Part shown: positions 32,855 through 41,623 of the stretch, one piece after another | How the letters are laid out: each line of letters starts with the position of its first letter | How positions within the stretch are numbered: position 1 is the first letter of the stretch | NCBI RefSeq assembly: GCF_009857505.1 | Contig: NZ_WWCP01000040.1 | Location: 1-50,717, forward strand | Reading direction: 5' to 3' | From: Duganella lactea | GTDB taxonomy: Bacteria > Pseudomonadota > Gammaproteobacteria > Burkholderiales > Burkholderiaceae_D | DNA length: 50,717 nt | The notes under the pieces: model-generated | Told to the model about the DNA's origin: nothing | The model's input: only the letters and a program-made list of their open reading frames with translations | Databases searched by the model: none | Position numbers and translations under genes: made by a program

Positions 32855-33601
32855 ATGCAATTCGATGTCGTAACCCTGTTCCCGGAAATGTTTGCCGCGA
32901 TTACGCAGTCGGGTGTCACCCGGCGCGCGTTTGAACAGAATAAATGTGGGCTGTCGTTGTGGAATCCGCGTGATTTCACCACCGACAATCACCGTACCGT
33001 GGATGATCGCCCGTATGGCGGCGGCCCTGGCATGGTGATGCTGGCTAAGCCCTTGGAAGCGACGCTCAGCGCGGCGAAGCAGCGTCAGGTCGATGCCGGC
33101 CTGCCCGCGCCCCGCGTGGTGTTCATGTCGCCCCAAGGCAAGCAGTTGACGCATGAACGCGTGATGCAGCTGAAGCAGGAGCCCGGTCTGGTGATCCTGT
33201 GCGGCCGTTACGAAGCCGTGGACCAGCGCTTGCTCGACCGCGTGGTCGACGAGGAAATCAGCTTGGGCGATTTCGTGCTGTCCGGCGGCGAGCTGCCGGC
33301 GATGGCCTTGATGGACGCGGTGATCCGCCTGATTCCCGGCGTGTTGAACACCGACGCATCGGCCATTGAAGACAGCTTCTTCAACGGCCTGCTGGATTCG
33401 CCGCATTACACGCGGCCTGAAACGTATGAAGGTGTGGGCGTGCCGCCGGTGCTGATGGGCGGCAACCACGCCGAGATTGAAAAATGGCGTCGCCAGCGTA
33501 TGCTGGAGGCGACCGCGCGCAAGCGACCGGATTTGCTTATCAAGGCGCGTGAGGCTGGACTGCTCACCAAGCGTGACGAGCAATTTTTGGCGGGCCTGTA
33601 G
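32855..33601 (+). CDS. trmD: tRNA (guanine-N1)-methyltransferase
   Basis: 248 residues. SPOUT-class methyltransferase with the trefoil-knot motifs LCGRYEAVDQRLLD and DEEISLGDFVLSGGELPAM, and PRVVFMSPQGKQL. It methylates G37 of tRNAs for Leu, Pro and Arg, using S-adenosylmethionine, preventing frameshifts. GAGGG precedes the ATG at 32855. Confidence 0.98.
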   Translation: MQFDVVTLFPEMFAAITQSGVTRRAFEQNKCGLSLWNPRDFTTDNHRTVDDRPYGGGPGMVMLAKPLEATLSAAKQRQVDAGLPAPRVVFMSPQGKQLTHERVMQLKQEPGLVILCGRYEAVDQRLLDRVVDEEISLGDFVLSGGELPAMALMDAVIRLIPGVLNTDASAIEDSFFNGLLDSPHYTRPETYEGVGVPPVLMGGNHAEIEKWRRQRMLEATARKRPDLLIKAREAGLLTKRDEQFLAGL

Positions 33602-33688
33602 GCCTGTCTGTTATAACCCCATCCTCTACTGGGCAACGAGTTTTACGCAAGCACAGCGCGCCAGCACGATGGTTTATGGAGTCTCAAA

Positions 33689-34072
33689 ATGAACGTGATT
33701 CAACAACTCGAGCAAGAAGAAATCGCTCGTCTGGGCAAAAACATTCCTGATTTTGCACCTGGCGATACCGTGGTCGTTAACGTGAACGTAGTCGAAGGCA
33801 CCCGCAAGCGCGCCCAGGCTTACGAAGGCGTTGTGATCTCCCGTCGTAACCGTGGCCTGAACTCGAACTTCATCGTTCGTAAAATCTCGTCCGGCGAAGG
33901 CGTTGAGCGTACCTTCCAGCTGTACTCCCCGCTGATCGCTTCGATCGAAGTGAAACGCCGCGGTGACGTCCGTCGCGCCAAGCTGTACTACCTGCGTGAT
34001 CGTTCCGGTAAATCGGCACGTATCAAGGAAAAACTGCCAAACCGTCGCCCAGCGGCGAAAGCAGCCGTTTAA
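33689..34072 (+). CDS. rplS: 50S ribosomal protein L19
   Basis: 127 residues starting MNVIQQLEQEEIARLGKNIP, with GDTVVVNVNVVEGTRKRAQA, SRRNRGLNSNFIVRKISSGEGVERTF and RAKLYYLRDRSGKSARIKEKL. Basic Ala-rich tail beyond the E. coli length. It lies at the 30S-50S interface. GGAGT precedes the start. Last gene of the operon, with a terminator downstream. Confidence 0.98.
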   Translation: MNVIQQLEQEEIARLGKNIPDFAPGDTVVVNVNVVEGTRKRAQAYEGVVISRRNRGLNSNFIVRKISSGEGVERTFQLYSPLIASIEVKRRGDVRRAKLYYLRDRSGKSARIKEKLPNRRPAAKAAV

Positions 34073-34091
34073 TTACGGTTGTGTTTGGAAC

Positions 34092-34136
34092 GGGCGCCGC
34101 GCAGGCGCCCAAGAAAGGCGCCACTGGCGCCTTTTT
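34092..34136 (+). terminator. Terminator after rplS
   Basis: A first hairpin (GGGCGCC with GGCGCCC, 34092-34110) is followed by AAAGGCGCC (34114-34122) pairing with GGCGCCTTT (34126-34134) around a three-base loop and five T ending at 34136. A double stem-loop of this kind ends the rpsP operon; the next gene starts at 34155. Confidence 0.88.
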
Positions 34137-34154
34137 GTTTAAGGAGCCCCCGCC

Positions 34155-34823
34155 ATGGCCAAGCCACTGTTCGATCCTCAGCAACTGCCGATAGAAGCGA
34201 TTGCCGGCGAAGCCGCGCTGGCGCCGGAGCGTCTGACGCCCGCCTGGCTGCGCAGCCGCTTCGCCGCGCCGCCCGCGTGGACGCCGGAGGGCGGCGAACG
34301 CGCCTTCCCCGGCCGTGCCGACCGCGCGCCGACGCCGGCCTCGGTGCTGATCCCGCTGATCCAGCGCGAGCAGGGGCTGACCATTCTGCTGACCCAGCGC
34401 AACGCCGACCTGACCGACCATCCGGGACAGGTCAGCTTCCCCGGCGGCCGCGCCGAAGCCTACGATCAGGACGCGGTCGACACCGCGTTGCGCGAATCCG
34501 AGGAAGAGATCGGCCTCGACCGCCGCCATGTGGACATCATCGGCACGCTGCCGCGGTACCTGACCGGCACCGGTTATTGCGTCACGCCAGTAGTGGGGCT
34601 GGTGCAGCCGCCGTTTGACGTCACCGCCGACCCGTCCGAAGTGGCCGCCATTTTCGAAGTGCCGCTGGCCTTCCTGATGGATGGCATGAACCACCAGCGG
34701 CTGTCGGTGGACCTGATGGGCGCCCGCCGCACCTTTTATGCGATGCCGTACGAGGGTTATTACATCTGGGGCGCGACCGCCGGCATGCTGCGCAATCTGT
34801 TCCATTTCTTGCGTGCGGGGTAA
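34155..34823 (+). CDS. Nudix CoA pyrophosphatase (NudL-like)
   Basis: 222 residues. The Nudix box reads GGRAEAYDQDAVDTALRESE followed by EEIGL, and the family-specific upstream stretch TQRNADLTDHPGQVSFPGG matches the NudL/CoAse group that hydrolyses CoA to 3',5'-ADP and 4'-phosphopantetheine. The C-terminal YEGYYIWGATAGMLRNL is also typical. GGAG precedes the ATG. Placement after the rpsP operon suggests a separate transcript. Confidence 0.9.
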   Translation: MAKPLFDPQQLPIEAIAGEAALAPERLTPAWLRSRFAAPPAWTPEGGERAFPGRADRAPTPASVLIPLIQREQGLTILLTQRNADLTDHPGQVSFPGGRAEAYDQDAVDTALRESEEEIGLDRRHVDIIGTLPRYLTGTGYCVTPVVGLVQPPFDVTADPSEVAAIFEVPLAFLMDGMNHQRLSVDLMGARRTFYAMPYEGYYIWGATAGMLRNLFHFLRAG

Positions 34824-34875
34824 GAACTAGGCTATCGTACTGCCATTAAGGCTATGCCAACGCAAAGGACGTTTA

Positions 34876-35841
34876 ATGACTTTTCTTTCCATCTTGTGCG
34901 CGCTGCTGATCGAGCAGATGAAACCGCTGCGCGCAGACAATCCGATCTACGCCGAGATCAAGAGTCTGGCGTTGCGGATGGAGACCTGGTTTAACGCCGG
35001 CCACTCGACCCACGGCCGTCTCGGCTGGTTCCTGATGATGGCCATCCTGGTCGTCCCGACCGGCCTGATCTACTGGGTGCTCAAGTACTACAACTGGACG
35101 CTGGCGGCCTTCGCCTGGAACGTGCTGATCATCTATCTGACGCTGGGCTTCCGCCACTACAGCCATTATTTCACCTCGATCCAGCTGGCGCTCAACGCCG
35201 GCGACGAGGCCGGCGCGCGCGCGCTGCTGGCCGAGTGGACCAAGCTCGACACCATCGGTATGGAGGCGTCGGAAATCACCCGCATCGCGGTCGAGAAATC
35301 GCTGATCACCACACACCGCAATGTGTTCGGCGTGTTCTTCTGGTTCCTGATGCCGCTCGGCCCGGCCGGCGCGGTGATGTACCGCGTGTCCGAATACCTG
35401 GCGCGTGCCTGGACCGAGCCGGAGCATATGCGCAACGAGGCCTTCGGCCAGTTCGCCGCCCGCGCGTTTTACTGGATCGACTGGATACCGGTGCGCCTGA
35501 CCGCCGTCGCCTTCGCCGTGGTCGGCAACTTCGAGGACGCCATCTACGCCTGGCGCAACTTCGCCCACCGCTGGACCAATGAGCCGCTGGGCATCATCCT
35601 GTCGGCCGGTGGCGGCGCCATGGGCGTGCGCCTCGGCTCGCCGGCGGAAACCGCCGTCAAGGCACAGGTGATCGACGCCACCACCGTCGATATCGAGCTG
35701 GAGGATGATGTCATGCCGGGCGAGGAACCGAATATCCGCTCGCTGCAAAGCACGGTCGGCCTGGTGTGGCGCGCGTTGTTGTTGTGGATGCTGTTGTTGT
35801 TGCTGATCTCCAGCGCATGGTGGCTCGGCGCATCGCCTTAA
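34876..35841 (+). CDS. CobD/CbiB-like membrane protein
   Basis: 321 residues with several hydrophobic spans. The start FLSILCALLIEQMKPLR and the region FRHYSHYFTSIQLALNAGDE resemble the betaproteobacterial branch of CobD/CbiB, the membrane enzymes that attach aminopropanol in cobalamin synthesis. No other cobalamin biosynthesis gene lies here, and this branch may have a different role, so I give no symbol. GGACG precedes the ATG. Confidence 0.8.
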   Translation: MTFLSILCALLIEQMKPLRADNPIYAEIKSLALRMETWFNAGHSTHGRLGWFLMMAILVVPTGLIYWVLKYYNWTLAAFAWNVLIIYLTLGFRHYSHYFTSIQLALNAGDEAGARALLAEWTKLDTIGMEASEITRIAVEKSLITTHRNVFGVFFWFLMPLGPAGAVMYRVSEYLARAWTEPEHMRNEAFGQFAARAFYWIDWIPVRLTAVAFAVVGNFEDAIYAWRNFAHRWTNEPLGIILSAGGGAMGVRLGSPAETAVKAQVIDATTVDIELEDDVMPGEEPNIRSLQSTVGLVWRALLLWMLLLLLISSAWWLGASP

Positions 35842-35864
35842 CGGGTACAATAGCGGTATTGCCC

Positions 35865-35893
35865 TGGTGCAGGAAGTGGTCTTTCCTGCACCA
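35865..35893. promoter_or_regulatory. 11-bp perfect hairpin downstream of the CobD-like gene
   Basis: TGGTGCAGGAA (35865-35875) pairs exactly with TTCCTGCACCA (35883-35893) around a seven-base loop. It lies 24 bases after the gene and about 140 before the next, with no T-run after it. It could be a weak terminator or an operator for the following gene. Confidence 0.45.
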
Positions 35894-35959
35894 AAGTGGG
35901 AATCGGCGGGAAAAATATATTACGGATCAATGGCTTACTGATTCAACTCTTCTATAAGA

Positions 35960-35965
35960 TATAAT
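35960..35965 (+). promoter_or_regulatory. Probable -10 element before the DUF3579 gene
   Basis: A perfect TATAAT at 35960-35965, 67 bases before the ATG at 36032. No convincing -35 at the right distance (TTACTG at 35935-35940 is 19 bases away). Confidence 0.45.
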
Positions 35966-36031
35966 ACGTAAGATCCTATCCTCCACGCACTCTTGTTACC
36001 AACAAGTTTCAACGCAGAAGCAGCCGCGCCT

Positions 36032-36361
36032 ATGTCAGTTCAAAAACCGGCAGAACAGCAAGATTCGTTCTTCATTCTTGGCCAAACCAGCAATGGCAGA
36101 CAGTTCCGTCCCAGCGACTGGGCTGAGCGCCTGTGCGGCGTCATGGCCTGCTTTAAGCCGGAGGGCACGGGTGGCGGTCGCGACTCGCACCTGCAATTCT
36201 CGCCTTACGTGACGCCGACCGTGGTCAATGGCGTCAAGTCGGTGGTGGTCAACGGCAAGTTGCGCCAACTGGAACCGATGGCCTACCACTTCGTGCTGTC
36301 CTTTGCCAAGGACAACGATCTGCAGGTGGTCGACGCTTGCCTGATTCCGGAAAAGAATTAA
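36032..36361 (+). CDS. DUF3579 protein
   Basis: 109 residues from the ATG at 36032; a TTG at 35993 is in frame but adds a tail without family match. The stretch ILGQTSNGRQFRPSDWAERLCGVMACF is the family signature, followed by LQFSPYVTPTVVNGVKSVVV. These are small cytoplasmic proteins of Betaproteobacteria with no assigned function. It is followed by the M16 peptidase after a gap of 73 bases. Confidence 0.85.
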   Translation: MSVQKPAEQQDSFFILGQTSNGRQFRPSDWAERLCGVMACFKPEGTGGGRDSHLQFSPYVTPTVVNGVKSVVVNGKLRQLEPMAYHFVLSFAKDNDLQVVDACLIPEKN

Positions 36362-36434
36362 TTTTTCCTTAAGTATCTATTCACCGTAGCGTGCTGAGCG
36401 TATGCTGCGAGTTCTATCTTTTTTGCGAGAGACT

Positions 36435-39176
36435 ATGAACCGCAGCCGTCTGAAACAAGCCGCCGCCGCCAGCATTCTGTTGTGCGGCCTGTCCTTCGTT
36501 GCCACCGGATCTGCCTGGGCCGCCGCCGCACCGGCGCTGCCGGCCGGCGTGGTCAAGGGGCCGTCCGTCGAAGGCATCACCGAGTACCGGTTGCCGAACG
36601 GGCTGAAAGTGCTGCTGTTCCCGGACGCCTCCAAGCCGACCGTCACCGTCAACGTCACCTATCTGGTCGGCTCGCGCCACGAGAACTATGGCGAGACCGG
36701 CATGGCGCACCTGCTGGAACACCTGATGTTCAAAGGCTCGCCGAAGAACAAGAGCATCCCGCAGGAATTCGCCAATCGCGGCATGGACTTCAACGGCACC
36801 ACCGCCAACGACCGCACCAACTACTTCGAAGTGTTCCAGGCCAGTCCGGAGAACCTGAAGTGGGCGCTGGACATGGAGGCGGACCGCATGACCCGGTCCT
36901 TCATCTCGCGCAAGGACCTGGACTCGGAAATGACCGTGGTGCGCAACGAGTACGAGAGCGGCGAGAACAGCCCGTTCGGCGTGCTGCTGAAGCGCATGCA
37001 GAGCGTGGCCTACGACTGGCACGCCTACGGCCGTTCGACCATCGGCAACCGCAGCGACATCGAGAACGTCAAGATCGAGAACCTGCAGGTCTTCTACAAA
37101 ACCTACTACCAGCCGGACAACGCGGTGCTGCTGGTGGCCGGCAAATTCAATCCGGCGCAGACGCTGTCGTGGATCACCAAGTCCTTCGGCGCGATTCCCA
37201 AGCCGAAGCGCACGTTGCCGCCTTTCTGGACCGTCGAGCCGACGCAGGACGGCGAACGCAGTTTCACCGTGCGCCGCAAGGGCGACGTGCAGATCGTCGC
37301 GCTGGGCTACAAGATTCCAAGCGCGCTGCAGGCGGACAGCGACGCGCTGAGCTTCATGTCGGAGATTCTCGGCGACGAGGCGAGCGGCCGCCTGCACAAG
37401 CAGCTGGTGGAAAGCGGCAAGGCGGCGCAGGTGTACAGCTTCGGCATCACCGGCTATGCGCCGGGGCTGCAGATCATCGCGGCCACGGTGAAGGCCGGGC
37501 CGCCGCTGGAGCCGGTGCGCGCGGCCTTGATCGAGGCGGTGGAGAGCTTCGCCAAGACGCCGCCGACCGAGGAGGAAATGGAGCGCGCGCGCCGCAACTT
37601 CGCCAACAGCATCGAGAAGCAGCTCAACGATCCGCAGCAGGTCGGCGTGGCGCTGTCGGAGGATATCGCGCTGGGCGACTGGCGGCTGCTGTTCCGCGAC
37701 CGCGACGCGCTGGCTAGCGTCACCTCGCGGCAGGTCGCCGACGCGGCGGCGCGCTACCTGAAGCGCGACAACCGCGTGGTCGGTGAATTCATCCCCGACG
37801 ATCACCCGCAGCGCGCAGAGATTCCTGCCGCGCCGAGCGTGGCCGAGGTGATGAAGGACTTCAAGGGCAAGGAAAGCGTGCTGACTTCCGAGGTGTTCGA
37901 TCCAAGTCAGGACAACATCAACGCCCGCACCGAAATCAAAACCATCGGCGGCCTGAAAGTGGCGCTGCTGCCGAAGAAAAATCGCGGTGAAGCCGTCTCG
38001 GTGGACTTGGCGCTGCACTGGGGTGACGAGAAAAATCTGCGCAACACGCAGGTGATCTCGGAGTTCGCCAACGAGATGCTGATGCGCGGCACCAGCAAAT
38101 ACACGCGCGAGCAGCTGGCGGACGCCTTCTCCAAACTGAAGATCAGCGGCAGTCCCTATCACTTCCAGACCACCGGCCCGAATCTGGATGCGGCGCTGCG
38201 CCTGGTGGCGCACGTGCTGAAGGAGGCGAGCTTCCCGCAGTCCGAATTCGAACAGTTGCGCCAGCAGATGATAGTCAGCCTTGAATTCTCGCGCAGCGAG
38301 CCGCAGACGCTGGCGACCGACGCGCTGGATCGGCACTTCAACCACTATCCGCAAGGCGACGTGCGCAACGCGCTGACCGTGGACGAGCGCCTGGCGGCGG
38401 TCAAGGCGCTGAAGCTGGAAGACGTGATGGCCTTCCACCGCGAATTCTACGGCGCCAGCCGCGGCGAGCTGGCCATCGTCGGCGATTTCGACAAGGCGGC
38501 GATCAGCAAAACCATCGACGAAAGCTTCAGCGGTTGGAACAGCAAGGCTGCGTATCAGCGCCTGACCGACGCCAACGCTGACACGCAGCCGCTGCATGTG
38601 GTGCTGAACGCGCCCGACAAGGAGAACGGTTTCTACACGGCGCGCATGAATCTGGACCTGAATCAGAACGATCCGGACTACCCGCTGCTGGACCTGGCCA
38701 ACACCATCTTCGGCGGTGGCGCGATGAAGTCGCGCATGATGGATCGCATCCGGCAGAAGGATGGCCTGTCCTACGGTGGTGGCAGCGGCATCTCTGCAGG
38801 CGAGGATGATCGTGCGGGGCAGTTCGGCATGAGCGCCATCGCCGCGCCGCAGAATCTGAAGAAGCTGGAAAGCGCCGTCCGCGAAGAGCTGGAACGCGCG
38901 CTGAAAGACGGCTTCACGCAGGCGGAACTGGACGGCGCCAAATCCGGCCTGCTGCAACAGCGTTCGCAGAGCCGGGCGCAGGACAACGTACTGGCCGCAG
39001 GCTGGACGCGCAATCTGTACAACAACCGCACCTACGCCTGGAGCAAGGACTACGAGGCCAAGCTGAAAGCCGCGACGCTGGCGCAGGTCAACGCCGCCTT
39101 CCGCAAAGCCATCGACCCGAGCAAGCTGTCGATCGCCATCGCCGGCGACCAGGCCAAAGGTGCCCCCAAGCCCTGA
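36435..39176 (+). CDS. Secreted M16 (pitrilysin-type) zinc peptidase
   Basis: 913 residues from the ATG at 36435. A signal peptide (about residues 1-30, hydrophobic AAASILLCGLSFVATG then SAWA) is followed by two M16 lobes. The first has the zinc motif HLLEH at 92-96 (HxxEH) and the later glutamate in EMTVVRNEYESG. The second half (from about 490) has the second-lobe fold but no HxxEH, as usual. It should be periplasmic or envelope-exposed and cleave peptides or unfolded proteins. Its stop is three bases from the convergent GH26 stop. Confidence 0.93.
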   Translation: MNRSRLKQAAAASILLCGLSFVATGSAWAAAAPALPAGVVKGPSVEGITEYRLPNGLKVLLFPDASKPTVTVNVTYLVGSRHENYGETGMAHLLEHLMFKGSPKNKSIPQEFANRGMDFNGTTANDRTNYFEVFQASPENLKWALDMEADRMTRSFISRKDLDSEMTVVRNEYESGENSPFGVLLKRMQSVAYDWHAYGRSTIGNRSDIENVKIENLQVFYKTYYQPDNAVLLVAGKFNPAQTLSWITKSFGAIPKPKRTLPPFWTVEPTQDGERSFTVRRKGDVQIVALGYKIPSALQADSDALSFMSEILGDEASGRLHKQLVESGKAAQVYSFGITGYAPGLQIIAATVKAGPPLEPVRAALIEAVESFAKTPPTEEEMERARRNFANSIEKQLNDPQQVGVALSEDIALGDWRLLFRDRDALASVTSRQVADAAARYLKRDNRVVGEFIPDDHPQRAEIPAAPSVAEVMKDFKGKESVLTSEVFDPSQDNINARTEIKTIGGLKVALLPKKNRGEAVSVDLALHWGDEKNLRNTQVISEFANEMLMRGTSKYTREQLADAFSKLKISGSPYHFQTTGPNLDAALRLVAHVLKEASFPQSEFEQLRQQMIVSLEFSRSEPQTLATDALDRHFNHYPQGDVRNALTVDERLAAVKALKLEDVMAFHREFYGASRGELAIVGDFDKAAISKTIDESFSGWNSKAAYQRLTDANADTQPLHVVLNAPDKENGFYTARMNLDLNQNDPDYPLLDLANTIFGGGAMKSRMMDRIRQKDGLSYGGGSGISAGEDDRAGQFGMSAIAAPQNLKKLESAVREELERALKDGFTQAELDGAKSGLLQQRSQSRAQDNVLAAGWTRNLYNNRTYAWSKDYEAKLKAATLAQVNAAFRKAIDPSKLSIAIAGDQAKGAPKP

Positions 39177-39179
39177 ATA

Positions 39180-40115
39180 TCAGGGTAACTTGGGCAGACG
39201 ATCCAGCGTGATGACGCGTGGATCGTTGTAGACCTTGCGCTTGTGCGCGTTGGTGTTGTAGTGCTCACCAGTCCAGAAGTTATCCGGGCTGGTGACGCCT
39301 GCCGGGCCGGCGCTGTCGTTCCAGACCACGAACCATAGCCACCATTCACCGCTGGCGGCGCTGTGTTCTGGATCGGGGATATGGCTGGTTTCGGTCAGCG
39401 CGACTGGCTTGCCGTGCTGCCGGGTTTTGCGATAGGCCTCGCTGTAGTTGTTTTCGTAGACATCGTAGCCGGTGATGTCCACCACATCATCGCCCGGATA
39501 CCAGGCCGGGTCCTGGCCATTCCATACCCAGATCAGATTGCGCAGTCCATGCTTGTGCGTCAGCCGTTCGTGCATGTGCCGCCATAGCGCGATGTAGCCT
39601 TCGCGTGATGTGCCCCACCAGAACCAGCCGCCGGATGCCTCGTGTAGCGGGCGCCATAGCACTGGAACGTTGGCGTCTTGCAGGCGTCTGAGTTCCAGCG
39701 CGATGCGGTCGATCGCTGGATCGATGTCGCGGTAGTCGCTGACTGGCAGTTTGAAGGGCGTCTTCTGGCGGTAGAACTCTCCGTTCCGCATCCGCCAGTG
39801 CCAGTGAAAACTCACCAGTCCTCCTTTGCGCGACCACGCGATAGCTTCTTCAGTCTGGTGACGGCCATCGGCTTCGGTGGCACCGTAATAGTTCATGAAG
39901 TCATAGCCCATCAGCGCCGGATATTTGCCGGTGTCGTCGTGCACGCGTTCGGCCATGTCGATGGCGTCGTTCCAAGTCAGGTCGGCCTGGCCGGCGATGA
40001 TGTGCTTGCCCCAGATGCCGAGCAGGTAGTCGTAGACCGCCTGTGTGCTGGCGTTGCGTGGCGCGGCGTTGGCGCAGCTGAAGACGAGTGCGAGGAGGAG
40101 GGCGAGGTATCTCAT
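39180..40115 (-). CDS. Glycoside hydrolase family 26 beta-mannanase-like enzyme
   Basis: 311 residues with a signal peptide (first about 18 residues, MRYLALLLALVFSCANAA). The catalytic acid/base is E159 in LWRPLHEASGGWFWWG and the nucleophile is E242 in ALTETS, both in the order expected of clan GH-A. LIWVWNGQD and GYDVYENN complete the family pattern. It probably hydrolyses beta-1,4-mannan outside the cell. No partner carbohydrate genes are nearby. Convergent with the peptidase gene. Confidence 0.92.
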   Translation of the reverse strand: MRYLALLLALVFSCANAAPRNASTQAVYDYLLGIWGKHIIAGQADLTWNDAIDMAERVHDDTGKYPALMGYDFMNYYGATEADGRHQTEEAIAWSRKGGLVSFHWHWRMRNGEFYRQKTPFKLPVSDYRDIDPAIDRIALELRRLQDANVPVLWRPLHEASGGWFWWGTSREGYIALWRHMHERLTHKHGLRNLIWVWNGQDPAWYPGDDVVDITGYDVYENNYSEAYRKTRQHGKPVALTETSHIPDPEHSAASGEWWLWFVVWNDSAGPAGVTSPDNFWTGEHYNTNAHKRKVYNDPRVITLDRLPKLP

Positions 40116-40213
40116 GACTGCAATGTATCGCCGCGCGGCACCGCCATCAATCCCTGGAGAGCAGTTTAGCGTGTTGCGTGCACGTTTTGCGATTATGTAC
40201 TATCATTAGTTAC

Positions 40214-40657
40214 ATGAGACGAGACAGCAAACTTTCCTCCATCCTGCACGTGCTGCTGCACATGGCGCACGGCGACAGGCCATTCACCTCCGAAGAGCTG
40301 GCTGGCTTCCTCTGCACCAATCCTGTACTGGTGCGGCGCGTGCTGGCCGGCTTGCGCGAGCGTGGCTATGTCGGTTCCGGCAAAGGCCATGGCGGCGGCT
40401 GGAGCATCACTTGCGATCTGCGCAAGGTGACGCTGCACGATATCTACGAAGCGGTCGGCTCGCCCACCGTGTTCGCGATGGGGAACCGCGTCGAACAGCC
40501 GCAATGTCTGGTGGAGCGGGCCGTCAACGAGGCGCTGGGCAGTGCCTTCGACGAGGCGGAGGCCTTGCTGCTCTCCCGTTTTAAAGACGTGACGCTGGCG
40601 GAACTGTCGGCCAGCTTCAACACACATCACAAAGGAGTCCATCATGAGCAACGCTGA
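40214..40657 (+). CDS. Rrf2-family transcription regulator
   Basis: 147 residues from the ATG at 40214. The winged helix covers about 1-70 (DRPFTSEELAGFLCTNPVLVRRVLAGL, then GYVGSGKGHGGGWSI). It has one Cys in the C-terminal half and no clear three-Cys cluster, so it is not an obvious iron-sulfur sensor like IscR. It overlaps the start of the oxidoreductase by 14 bases, which points to control of that gene. The upstream AT-rich tract 40192-40213 may hold its own operator. Confidence 0.88.
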   Translation: MRRDSKLSSILHVLLHMAHGDRPFTSEELAGFLCTNPVLVRRVLAGLRERGYVGSGKGHGGGWSITCDLRKVTLHDIYEAVGSPTVFAMGNRVEQPQCLVERAVNEALGSAFDEAEALLLSRFKDVTLAELSASFNTHHKGVHHEQR

Positions 40658-41546
40658 ATTTGACGTGATTGTTGTCGGCGGCAGCTATGCCGGCTTGTCG
40701 GCCGCTACACAACTGGGGCGCGCCCGCCGCCGCGTGCTGGCGATCGACGCCGGCCAGCGCCGCAACCGCTACGCCCAGCATTCACATGGTTTCCTGGGGC
40801 AGGACGGACGCGAAGGTGCGTCGATCGCCGCCGAAGGCCGCGCGCAGTTGATGAAGTACCCGACCGTGCGTTGGCGCGAAGGCGCGGCCACGCAGGCGGT
40901 GCCGCACGATGGCGGCTTCCGCGTCACGCTTGCCGACGGCAGCGCGCACCATGCGCAACGCCTGGTGCTGGCGACCGGCATGGCCGATGAACTGCCATCG
41001 ATTCCCGGTCTGGCCGAGCGTTGGGGCGGCAGTGTGTTCCACTGTCCTTACTGTCACGGCTACGAACTGGATCAAGGCCGCATCGGCGTATTGGCGACCA
41101 GCGCGCTCTCTTTCCATCACGCGATGATGCTGCCGGATTGGGGTACGGTGACGTTCTTCCTTAACGGCGTGTTCGAGCCGGATGCGGAGCAACTGGCCAA
41201 GCTGGAGGCGCGCGGCGTCACCATCGAACGGTCGGCGGTACGCGCCGTCAGCGGCAAGGCTGCGGTGTTGCTGGAGGATGAACGGGTGATCGAGCTTGAT
41301 GGCCTGTTTGTGTTAAGCCGGTTGCACAGCGCCAGTGCGCTGGCCGAAGTGCTGGGCTGCGAGATGGAGGATGGGCCGATGGGCCGTTACGTGCGGACGG
41401 ATATGATGAAGGCGACCAGTATTCCCGGCGTCTACGCGGCTGGCGATGCCGCGCGCATGGCGGGCAGCGTGGCGTTTGCGGTGGCCGATGGCGCCATGGC
41501 TGGCGCGGCGTCGCATCAATCGCTGATCTTTGGCTTGCCGGCATGA
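40644..41546 (+). CDS. NAD(P)/FAD oxidoreductase, thioredoxin-reductase-like
   Basis: 300 residues. FAD motif VIVVGGSYAGLSAATQLGRARR at the N-terminus, then FHCPYCHGYEL with the redox CxxC (CPYC, unlike the CATC of true TrxB), and the C-terminal FAD-binding GVYAAGDAARM. It probably reduces a small protein or low-molecular-weight disulfide. AAAGGAGT inside the Rrf2 coding end is its ribosome binding site, so it is translated with that regulator. The NADPH motif region is less clear. Confidence 0.9.
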   Translation: MSNAEFDVIVVGGSYAGLSAATQLGRARRRVLAIDAGQRRNRYAQHSHGFLGQDGREGASIAAEGRAQLMKYPTVRWREGAATQAVPHDGGFRVTLADGSAHHAQRLVLATGMADELPSIPGLAERWGGSVFHCPYCHGYELDQGRIGVLATSALSFHHAMMLPDWGTVTFFLNGVFEPDAEQLAKLEARGVTIERSAVRAVSGKAAVLLEDERVIELDGLFVLSRLHSASALAEVLGCEMEDGPMGRYVRTDMMKATSIPGVYAAGDAARMAGSVAFAVADGAMAGAASHQSLIFGLPA

Positions 41547-41623
41547 CGCCTGGCGAAGCAGGGCTGGAGTGCGAGGTATGAATCGTCGCTCCACCGGCGG
41601 GTGGAGCGACGGGATCAGACGGA

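Noticed and set aside
36414..38957. An 847-codon open frame opposite the M16 peptidase
   Set aside because: Same reason: the plus strand has a complete signal peptide and HxxEH zinc peptidase, and the antisense product has the biased composition of reversed codons.
39172..39186. Short palindrome CCCTGA/TCAGGG at the M16/GH26 convergent ends
   Set aside because: The stem is six bases around a three-base loop, lies over the two stop regions and has no T-run, so it is too weak to call as a terminator.
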